Source: Anaerolineaceae bacterium (GTDB taxonomy: Bacteria > Chloroflexota > Anaerolineae > Anaerolineales > Anaerolineaceae). Taken from it: DNA of 20,525 nt. How positions within the stretch are numbered: the first letter of the stretch is position 1; each line of letters opens with the position of its first letter. Both the position numbers and the translations under genes were made by a program. Of this stretch, positions 1-7,472 are shown in pieces. The DNA is taken from positions 40,636 through 61,160 of the forward strand of contig JAQTMA010000004.1 of assembly GCA_028714615.1 (NCBI GenBank). The letters are read 5' to 3'. The notes beneath the pieces are model-generated. The model searched no databases. It saw only the letters and a list, made by a program, of their open reading frames with translations, and was not told the DNA's origin.

Positions 1-1389
1 CGCTGGTTGGTCTATGAGACGTTTCAAGTGAATCGTTTCCAATTGGCGATCGTATCGATCGATCATCCGGGCCAGGCGCCGATCCAGCTCACCGAAGACG
101 CTGCATCCAACCATTCGCCAGCCTGGTCTCCGCAGGGGCGCAAAATCGCCTATATTGCCTCGCTTGATGGCCTGGATGGGTTGTGGGTAGCCGATCTGGA
201 TAAGAGTGTGGAGCGCTCGTCCCAACTCATCCGCCCTCAACCCGCCCGAATGCAACACCCAACCTGGTCGCCAGATGGTCGTTACCTGGCCTGGGCGCAA
301 GTATGGAACGGCGATGCCGGCGTATTTTTGTGGGATACTACCCAACCTTCCTCCCCAACTTACAGATTGGGCAGTGGAGATTGGCCGGTCTGGTCGCCGG
401 ATGGCAGCCAGGTAGCCACCCGCATCCGCACACCCAATCAGGAGTATTTGGGCATTTATACGGTTGTCGATGGACTCCAGACCTTGCCGCCCGTGCTGCT
501 TCCCGGCCAACTGGTGGGATTCGACTGGAAAACAGGTCGGTTGCCGAATCCACTGCCCGTATCCTTTCAAACCGCAAATCACTCAACCCCAGGAGCGTCC
601 TGGACTGGAGCATCTCCCTATCAACCCGCGGGCGCTACAGTCAATGCTGGCTTGATCCCTCTTCAGGATGTAACCGCACCACAGGCATCGCTGAGTGAAC
701 GCGCGAGTGGGTCGTTCATCGCGCTGCGACAACGGCTTGCAAGTGAGCTGGGTTGGGATTACCTGGCCAGCCTGGAGAACGCTTTTGTAGCGATAACCTC
801 CCCCTTGCCGCCTGGGTTGGAAGGTGACTGGCTATATACGGGTCGGGCGTTCGCAGCCAATCTCCTCCCGATTAACGCCGGATGGATGATGGCTGCCAGG
901 GAAGACTTTGGAAATCAGACCTACTGGCACATCTATTTGAAAACTCGCTACCAGGACGGATCACAAGGCGCCCCCATTGATTTGCCGGTATGGGATATCA
1001 ATGCCCGTTATGCCGGGGATGCGGCCATCTACGAGCATGGCGGTGCACCCGTGAAAACTCGCCCTCCAGGATATTGGGTTGACTTGACCCAGTTGGCTGC
1101 GGCTTATGGTTGGGAGCGCCTCCCTGCGCTGAGCAATTGGCGGACTTTCTTCCCGGCTACCCGGATGGCTGAATTTATTTTTCCGGAAGGATTAGATTGG
1201 ACGCAGGCCATGCTGGAACTCTACCCCCCTGAGGTATTAATCACGACCACCCCCGTGCATTACCCACTAACCACCTCAACCCTGCTCCCCAGTTGGTACA
1301 GAACACGGACTCCCACATTGACCCCCATGCCGACGATTACGCCTACCCGGCGCGCTACCTGGACGCCGCTGGCATCTTTGACCCCATGA
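1..1389 (+). CDS. PD40/TolB-like beta-propeller protein, 5'-truncated by the window edge
   Basis: The reading frame is open from base 1 (codons for R-W-L precede any candidate start), so the N-terminus, probably with an export signal, lies outside the window. About the first 160 residues hold repeated propeller blades with the PD40/WD40-like signature (AWSPQGRKIAYIAS, TWSPDGRYLAWAQ, VWSPDGSQVATR). Blades of this kind occur in TolB and in many exported bacterial proteins, where they bind proteins or glycans. The middle and C-terminal part, with conserved-looking Trp/Tyr segments such as GWDYLASLENAF, matches no family I can name. The tail is rich in Thr and Pro (TRTPTLTPMPTITPTRR), like surface linkers in this lineage. 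Its TGA stop overlaps the ATG of the M23 peptidase gene (ATGA), so the two are probably translationally coupled and may act together at the cell surface. The propeller call is firm; the function is unknown. Confidence 0.75.
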   Translation, partial: RWLVYETFQVNRFQLAIVSIDHPGQAPIQLTEDAASNHSPAWSPQGRKIAYIASLDGLDGLWVADLDKSVERSSQLIRPQPARMQHPTWSPDGRYLAWAQVWNGDAGVFLWDTTQPSSPTYRLGSGDWPVWSPDGSQVATRIRTPNQEYLGIYTVVDGLQTLPPVLLPGQLVGFDWKTGRLPNPLPVSFQTANHSTPGASWTGASPYQPAGATVNAGLIPLQDVTAPQASLSERASGSFIALRQRLASELGWDYLASLENAFVAITSPLPPGLEGDWLYTGRAFAANLLPINAGWMMAAREDFGNQTYWHIYLKTRYQDGSQGAPIDLPVWDINARYAGDAAIYEHGGAPVKTRPPGYWVDLTQLAAAYGWERLPALSNWRTFFPATRMAEFIFPEGLDWTQAMLELYPPEVLITTTPVHYPLTTSTLLPSWYRTRTPTLTPMPTITPTRRATWTPLASLTP

Positions 1390-2549
1390 AGCAAAACCGC
1401 CTTGCCTTCCACCGGTTGCAGCACCAAGCCAATCCTACCTGGATGTTCATATGGGCCTGCCCGGCAATCCTCAGCCTGGTTGCGTGTCAGCCGGTCGTAA
1501 TAGCTGCCCCGCCCGAATCGGCAACCCCAACCTCTATGACGATTTCCAGCTCTGCCCCAACAGCTTCCTTTCCGATCCCGACGCTATCCCAAGCGACCAG
1601 GGTTCCTGATCCGAGTAGAATGGTAAGCGCAACCTTCACATCGAGCCCTACTGAACGGCCTCTGCGTTTCGACTTCCCCACACCTGGTCCACAACCCATC
1701 TCGGCCTGGCGGCCACCCCTTTACGACATCCCCTGGGCGCCTGGACCGTACGATCATTTTTATTTTCACCGGCCGATCGCTGCAGACGAAGTCAACTGGC
1801 CCCTAGCCGATTACCGGTATGGCGGCATTGATGAGAACAGCGACATAGTCCACAGCGGCATCGACATCGATGCTCCTCTAGGCGCACCGGTCCTGGCAGC
1901 CGCGGGGGGTATGGTGGAATGGGCTGGTTACGGCCTGTTTCGCGGGGTATATGACACTCAAGATCCGTACGGCCTGGCAGTAGCCATCCGCCATGACTTC
2001 GGTTATCAAGGTCAGCGGTTGTTCACCGTATATGCCCATCTGAAAGAAGTTTACGTTCAGGTTGGGCAACACGTCCAGCCCGGAGATACACTCGGGAAGG
2101 TCGGTATCACTGGTAAAACCAGCGGCCCGCACCTTCATTTCGAAGTCCGGCTGGGTAAGAATATCTCCTGGGATTCACGGAACCCGGAATTATGGCTGGC
2201 GCCAGCGCAAGGTTGGGGCACTCTGGTTGGGTTACTGACCAATGCCGATGGCACGAAAATCAATAGTAAGGAAATCCTGGTAGCCTCTGGAGAGAACGGG
2301 CGTACCTGGGTGGTACGCACCTATGGTGCTGGCACGATCAATAGCGACGAATATTATCAGGAAAACCTGGTTTTGAGTGATCTTCCCGCCGGGAGATACC
2401 GGATTTCAGTAGTCTACAATATGGTCCGCCTGGACGCGGAGGTGCAGATCAAGCCAGGGCTGGTCACCTATTTTCGCTTTCAGGGGAAGAATCTGTATAG
2501 CTTTCGCCCACCCAATGCTCCTATTGTCTTTTTAACCCCTGGCCCTTAA
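1386..2549 (+). CDS. M23-family (LytM-like) metallopeptidase, predicted lipoprotein
   Basis: This predicted cell-wall endopeptidase has 387 residues. I chose the ATG at 1386 because it overlaps the upstream stop as ATGA and gives a lipoprotein signal with lipobox LVAC (acylated Cys34). A longer in-frame non-ATG start at 1293 would bury that signal inside a long N-terminal extension. After a Ser/Thr/Pro-rich linker (about residues 35-105) the peptidase domain covers roughly 145-270. It has all expected residues: HSGID (zinc ligands His156 and Asp160), YAHL (His218) and GPHLH (His249 and zinc ligand His251). M23 enzymes cut peptide cross-links of peptidoglycan, or activate amidases when degenerate; with the full zinc site this copy should be catalytic. 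The last 100 or so residues look like a small beta-sandwich (SDLPAGRYRISVVY), perhaps a binding module. There is no clear terminator before the recA promoter. Confidence 0.88.
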   Translation: MKQNRLAFHRLQHQANPTWMFIWACPAILSLVACQPVVIAAPPESATPTSMTISSSAPTASFPIPTLSQATRVPDPSRMVSATFTSSPTERPLRFDFPTPGPQPISAWRPPLYDIPWAPGPYDHFYFHRPIAADEVNWPLADYRYGGIDENSDIVHSGIDIDAPLGAPVLAAAGGMVEWAGYGLFRGVYDTQDPYGLAVAIRHDFGYQGQRLFTVYAHLKEVYVQVGQHVQPGDTLGKVGITGKTSGPHLHFEVRLGKNISWDSRNPELWLAPAQGWGTLVGLLTNADGTKINSKEILVASGENGRTWVVRTYGAGTINSDEYYQENLVLSDLPAGRYRISVVYNMVRLDAEVQIKPGLVTYFRFQGKNLYSFRPPNAPIVFLTPGP

Positions 2550-2607
2550 CATAGTTAATGACTTTGCGGGGTAATTCGTTGCCACGGGATTATCTCGATA
2601 CGGCATC

Positions 2608-2635
2608 TTGACAATTAGAACTTTTGTGCTAAAAT
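2608..2635 (+). promoter_or_regulatory. sigma-70-type promoter of recA
   Basis: A perfect -35 hexamer TTGACA (2608-2613) is followed after 16 bp by TAAAAT (2630-2635), which matches the -10 consensus at five of six positions. Transcription would start near 2642 and leave a leader of about 187 nt before recA. The stretch 2550-2828 otherwise holds no gene I can support. It does contain a short possible reading frame (2677-2739), a small inverted repeat near 2725-2740 and a run of nine T (2802-2810). Confidence 0.75.
2616..2631 (+). promoter_or_regulatory. putative LexA (SOS) operator in the recA promoter
   Basis: The sequence TAGAAC-TTTT-GTGCTA is an inverted repeat with five of six positions paired (only 2619/2628 mismatch). 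It lies between and touches the -35 and -10 boxes, so a bound repressor would block RNA polymerase. The shape GAAC-N4-GT(T)C resembles the LexA boxes known from Gram-positive bacteria and relatives. No lexA gene is in the window, so the regulator is inferred. Confidence 0.5.
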
Positions 2636-2828
2636 GGAGTTGTCTTAATGATCTCCCGATGATGTCGAAGGGTTCAATGGCATGCAGACATCATTCAGGT
2701 TACAATCATGAGAAGCGATCGATGGCAGGTGGTACCTGACCTGAAGACGCTTAGCCGATTGCCAATGGAAACCAGGCAAACAATCCGTTGTGCACCCTAA
2801 ATTTTTTTTTCTTCAGGAGAACGATACA

Positions 2829-3935
2829 ATGCCTCGCAAGTCCCCCTCCAATACTCAACCCCTGCCGTTCGACGACGGCAAACCAGGAATGGAAGACGCT
2901 CGCCGGGCCGTACTCGACAAAGCCTTGAATGATATTCTCAAGCGCTATGGAGAAGGTTCAATAATGCGCCTGGGCGAAGCCCATCATATGGAAGTGGAAG
3001 CCATCCCGACAGGGTCCTTATCTCTCGACCTGGCTTTAGGGGTCGGCGGCTTACCCCGCGCGCGCATCACCGAGATCTACGGCCCGGAGTCTTCCGGGAA
3101 AACCACCCTCTGCCAGCATGTCGTTGCCGAAGTGCAAAAACGGGGGGGTACGGCAGCGTATATCGATATGGAGCACGCGCTGGATCCCGCGTATGCTGCT
3201 CGCTGTGGCGTCAACATCGATAACCTGCTAATCTCGCAACCAGATACTGGCGAACAAGCGTTAGAAATTGCCGAAACACTCGTCCGCTCCGGCGCAGTCG
3301 AGCTGGTGGTGGTCGATTCGGTGGCAGCACTGGTGCCGCGCTCTGAAATCGAAGGCGACATGGGCGATGCGACCATGGGTATGCAAGCACGCCTGATGTC
3401 ACAGGCTTTGCGCAAACTATCTGGAGCCATCAACCAGACCAAGACTGCCGTTATCTTCACCAACCAATTACGGCAAAAGATCGGGATCATGTTCGGCAAT
3501 CCGGAAACTACCCCGGGAGGATTGGCACTCAAATTTTATGCATCCGTCCGCCTGGACGTGCGCCGCATCCAGTCGATCAAGATCGGTCCAGAAATTGTTG
3601 GTAACCGCGTACGCGTACGGGTGGTCAAGAACAAAGTAGCCCCGCCATTCCGGACAGCCGAATTTGACATTATGTATAATGAGGGCATCTCCAAGGTGGG
3701 CGACATCATCGACCTTGCCACCCAACTGGAAATCGTGCAAAAACGCGGCGCTTTCTTCTCCTATGGCGATATCCGCCTGGGTCAAGGTCGCGAGAATGCT
3801 AAGGAATTCTTACGCCAGAACACCGAACTATCCAATGAGATCGAGGTCGCCGTTCGGCAACGCGCCCCGGGAGGAATACAAATCGGGTTGGGTGGCGGTG
3901 GAGGCGAGGAGAGTCTCGACGATAACGAAGGATAA
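2829..3935 (+). CDS. recA: recombinase RecA
   Basis: RecA coats single-stranded DNA, catalyses homologous pairing and strand exchange with ATP, and triggers LexA self-cleavage in the SOS response. The 368 residues give a normal length. Seen here: Walker A GPESSGKT (85-92), the following [10 protein letters not shown] segment (usually IDAEHALDP, so Met replaces Ala), Walker B VVVDSV (about 160-165), DNA-binding loop L1 around EIEGDMGD (173-180), loop L2 around GNPETTPGG (223-231) and a Gly-rich acidic tail. The start at 2829 has an AGGAGA ribosome-binding site 8 nt upstream. The GTG at 2790 would add 13 residues and read through that site, so it is rejected. The run of nine T just before the ribosome-binding site may help ribosomal protein S1 bind. 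The gene appears monocistronic, with its own promoter, SOS-like operator and terminator; no recX follows. Confidence 0.97.
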   Translation: MPRKSPSNTQPLPFDDGKPGMEDARRAVLDKALNDILKRYGEGSIMRLGEAHHMEVEAIPTGSLSLDLALGVGGLPRARITEIYGPESSGKTTLCQHVVAEVQKRGGTAAYIDMEHALDPAYAARCGVNIDNLLISQPDTGEQALEIAETLVRSGAVELVVVDSVAALVPRSEIEGDMGDATMGMQARLMSQALRKLSGAINQTKTAVIFTNQLRQKIGIMFGNPETTPGGLALKFYASVRLDVRRIQSIKIGPEIVGNRVRVRVVKNKVAPPFRTAEFDIMYNEGISKVGDIIDLATQLEIVQKRGAFFSYGDIRLGQGRENAKEFLRQNTELSNEIEVAVRQRAPGGIQIGLGGGGGEESLDDNEG

Positions 3936-3943
3936 ATTAATAT

Positions 3944-3989
3944 AAAACAACATACCGGGCTTCCCTAAGGAGCCCGGTATGTTGTTTTT
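3944..3989. terminator. bidirectional intrinsic terminator between recA and ahcY
   Basis: A perfect 18-bp inverted repeat (3944-3961 and 3971-3988) encloses a 9-nt loop. The core is GC-rich (ACCGGGC), and the outer arms are A-rich on the left and T-rich on the right. The RNA from either strand therefore forms a strong hairpin ending in a U-tract. It lies 8 bp after the recA stop and 16 bp after the end of ahcY on the opposite strand, so it can end both convergent units. Confidence 0.93.
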
Positions 3990-4005
3990 GAAGCACAGTT
4001 GGAGA

Positions 4006-5265
<1,260 letters not shown>

Positions 5266-5285
5266 TTACTCCTCCAAGGTTTGTG

Positions 5286-6254
5286 TTACCCGATCGTCTG
5301 GGTTAACTGGGTGTCTAAGGATTTGGCCAATCCGAAGTTCTCATGATAACGAGCCAGGAATTCGGTTGGGGTATAGAAATGGTTCTGGGTCCCAGGTTGT
5401 TCCAGGCAATATGTTGCGGCCAACGCGCCCATTTTGCCGCACGTTTCCAGGTCCAGACAGAACGCATAACCGGTGAGAAATCCGCCGCGGAAAGCATCGC
5501 CTACGCCAGTCGGGTCGACGATTTGCCTTGGGGGGACGGGAGGAATGTTGATCTCCTGGTGCTTTGTGTAGATGCGAGCGCCTGATTCTCCACACGTGAC
5601 GACGGTGAATGGAACCCGTTTGAATACCTCATCCTTACCCATCCCGGTATGTTTTTGCACCAGCTCAAACTCATATTCATTGACAAACAGGCAAAACGCA
5701 CCTTCTACCCCACGGCGTATGTCTTCGTGGTCCATGCGCACGAGTTGTTGAGAGGGATCATACAGATAATGAATGCCCAACTCCTGGCATTCGACCGTCA
5801 TGCGGCGCATGGCGCCCGGATCGTTGGGGGAAATGACCACCAGGTCCGGTTTGGGAGAGAGATCGTATAAGCTGAGCTGACCTGCATCTGCCATAGCGCC
5901 GGCATAGAAACTGGCGATCTGGGCATTGGACAAGTCGGTATTCGCGAAAAAAGAAGCGGTATATTTACCAGGAATTTGAAGCACCGCGGTGGTGTCAACT
6001 CCCTTGCTCTCCAGCCACTCACGATATTCGGTAAAGTCCTCACCAGCCGTAGCCATCAAGCGAGGTTTGCCTCCCAAAAGCGCCATCGTGTAAGCGATAT
6101 TCGGGGCTGTGCCGCCACGTTGACGCACCATCGAATCAACCAGAAAGGATAAACTGATCTTTTCGAGATGCTCCAATAAGATATGATCACGGAAGTAGCC
6201 AGGGAAGGACATTAAGTAGTCAAACGCGATTGAGCCCGTGCATACAATGTTCAT
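5286..6254 (-). CDS. PfkB-family kinase, probable adenosine/nucleoside kinase
   Basis: This 322-residue ribokinase-fold protein shows both family signatures: RGGTAPNIAYTMALLGG (about 46-62) and DPTGVGDAFRGGF near 247-259, where Asp253 of GVGD is the expected catalytic base. The family phosphorylates sugars or nucleosides with ATP. Motifs alone do not fix the substrate. The position between mtnA and ahcY (gaps of 23 and 20 nt) suggests adenosine, the product of AhcY: phosphorylation to AMP would pull that reversible reaction forward. Ribose or another sugar kinase remains possible. The ribosome-binding site is a modest GGAGA about 13 nt before the ATG, weaker than its neighbours. Confidence 0.8.
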   Translation of the reverse strand: MNIVCTGSIAFDYLMSFPGYFRDHILLEHLEKISLSFLVDSMVRQRGGTAPNIAYTMALLGGKPRLMATAGEDFTEYREWLESKGVDTTAVLQIPGKYTASFFANTDLSNAQIASFYAGAMADAGQLSLYDLSPKPDLVVISPNDPGAMRRMTVECQELGIHYLYDPSQQLVRMDHEDIRRGVEGAFCLFVNEYEFELVQKHTGMGKDEVFKRVPFTVVTCGESGARIYTKHQEINIPPVPPRQIVDPTGVGDAFRGGFLTGYAFCLDLETCGKMGALAATYCLEQPGTQNHFYTPTEFLARYHENFGLAKSLDTQLTQTIG

Positions 6255-6277
6255 CTGGTTTTCTCTTTCTCCGCAAA

Positions 6278-7324
6278 TCAGGGCCGGCGAACGGCAGCAG
6301 ATAAGGCGTCACCGAAGGGGGGACGGAGGATCCCTTTTTCGGTAACCAATGCTGTGAGGAGGCGGCTCGGGGTGATGTCAAAGGCGGGGTTGCGTGCGCT
6401 GGCGCCCCGCGGAGTCACCCGTTCTCCGGCGAGCTGGATCGATAACACTTCTGCTGGGTCGCGTTCTTCAATCGGAATCGCATCTCCCCGAGGGAGAGTG
6501 AGATCGATGGTCGAGGTGGGAAAAACGGCATAAACGGGAACCTGATTGTCGTTGGCTGCCAGAGCCAGCATGTATGTGCCAATTTTGTTGGCAACATCCC
6601 CATTTGCAGCCACACGATCTGCTCCAAAAAATACTTTGTTTGCTTTACCGCTCTGAAGGAAATGTCCCGCCATATTATCGCAGATGATGTCATAAGAGAT
6701 GCCGTATTGCTGCAGCTCCCAGGCGGTCAAGCGAGCGCCTTGCAAGCGCGGACGGGTTTCATCGACCAGGACATGGATGTGTTTACCTTGTTCGTGCGCC
6801 TGGCGAATCACCCCGAGAGCCGTTCCCCAATCAACAGCAGCCAATGCGCCCGTATTGCAGTGGTGGATGATAGTATCGCCGTCCTCGATCAAATCCGCAC
6901 CGTAACGGGAAGTTGCCCGGTTGACCGCCACGTCCTCTGCTGCCATTTGGTCTGCCAGGCAAAGGAGTTGATGACACAGGGCAGGGGTATCTCCGGTTTG
7001 ATGAGAAGCAAAATCGAGCACCCGGTGAACGGCCCAGGCCAGGTTGACGGCTGTCGGGCGCGCAGCCAGTAAGGTGTCCGCAGCCTCGCGTAAGTCGACC
7101 AGTAGCTCCTCATGAGTTTGCGCATTGGACTGGAAACCCGCCAGTGCCATTCCATAGGCTGCCGCGACGCCGATCGCCGGCGCTCCACGCACGACCATTT
7201 CACGGATCGCTCTGGCGACTTCTTGATATTGCGAATACGATTCCAGCTCCAGTCGTTCTGGCAAAAGCCGCTGGTCGATCATCCGCAATTGCTTATTGGA
7301 TTGAATCCATTCCAGGGTACGCAT
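6278..7324 (-). CDS. mtnA: S-methyl-5-thioribose-1-phosphate isomerase
   Basis: This enzyme converts 5-methylthioribose-1-phosphate to 5-methylthioribulose-1-phosphate in methionine salvage from methylthioadenosine, and in some bacteria handles 5-deoxyribose-1-phosphate. It belongs to the eIF2B-alpha/beta/delta-like fold. The 348 residues are of normal length. Family motifs are intact: RGAPAIG (46-52), HHCNTGALA with catalytic Cys156, DETRPRLQGARLTAWEL (188-204), GADRVAANGDVANKIGTY with Asp236, and NPAFDITP near the end. The start MRTLEWI agrees with the usual N-terminus. It is first in an operon with a PfkB kinase and ahcY. No mtnP, mtnK or later salvage gene is in view. The leader has a hairpin covering the only strong GGAGGG, and that motif lies unusually far (17 nt) from the ATG. 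Confidence 0.95.
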   Translation of the reverse strand: MRTLEWIQSNKQLRMIDQRLLPERLELESYSQYQEVARAIREMVVRGAPAIGVAAAYGMALAGFQSNAQTHEELLVDLREAADTLLAARPTAVNLAWAVHRVLDFASHQTGDTPALCHQLLCLADQMAAEDVAVNRATSRYGADLIEDGDTIIHHCNTGALAAVDWGTALGVIRQAHEQGKHIHVLVDETRPRLQGARLTAWELQQYGISYDIICDNMAGHFLQSGKANKVFFGADRVAANGDVANKIGTYMLALAANDNQVPVYAVFPTSTIDLTLPRGDAIPIEERDPAEVLSIQLAGERVTPRGASARNPAFDITPSRLLTALVTEKGILRPPFGDALSAAVRRP

Positions 7325-7333
7325 GTTTGCACC

Positions 7334-7357
7334 AAAAAACGCCCTCCACAGAGAGCG
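7334..7357 (-). promoter_or_regulatory. hairpin plus U6 in the mtnA leader
   Basis: Read on the minus strand, CGCTCTC (7351-7357) pairs with GAGGGCG (7340-7346) around a TGTG loop: seven pairs including one G-U. Six U follow (7334-7339), and the mtnA ATG comes 10 nt further on. The shape is that of a small intrinsic terminator or attenuator. The right arm contains most of the GGAGGG that could act as ribosome-binding site. Control by this hairpin is inference. Confidence 0.5.
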
Positions 7358-7378
7358 TCGGAGTAGAAAGAAGAATTA

Positions 7379-7407
7379 AGTTTAACACGAACCAACACCT
7401 TTGTCAA
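7379..7407 (-). promoter_or_regulatory. promoter of the mtnA-kinase-ahcY operon
   Basis: On the minus strand a perfect TTGACA (7402-7407) is followed after exactly 17 bp by TAAACT (7379-7384), a four-of-six -10. Transcription would start near 7372, giving a leader of about 48 nt that contains the hairpin described for this operon. It is divergent from the lytic transglycosylase promoter, with 30 bp between the two -35 boxes. Confidence 0.65.
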
Positions 7408-7437
7408 AGTGATTGAAACAAGTGATCGACACAAGCA

Positions 7438-7466
7438 TTGACACGAGACAGTTCTTCCGGTATAAG
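7438..7466 (+). promoter_or_regulatory. promoter of the lytic transglycosylase gene
   Basis: TTGACA (7438-7443), a 17-bp spacer and TATAAG (7461-7466) make one of the best promoter matches in the window. The -10 ends only 6 nt before the ATG at 7473, so transcription should begin at or within about a base of that ATG, giving a leaderless message. No ribosome-binding site lies between -10 and ATG. Confidence 0.72.
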
Positions 7467-7472
7467 TCTAGA

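Noticed and set aside
1293..1385. Upstream non-ATG start for the M23 lipoprotein
   Set aside because: It would put 31 residues before the signal peptide; the ATG at 1386 overlaps the previous stop and gives a proper lipoprotein signal.
3077..3532. 151-residue open frame antisense to recA
   Set aside because: It lies wholly inside the conserved RecA core, has no convincing ribosome-binding site, and its composition (Ser, Thr, Ala, Pro) is that expected from the complement of a real gene.
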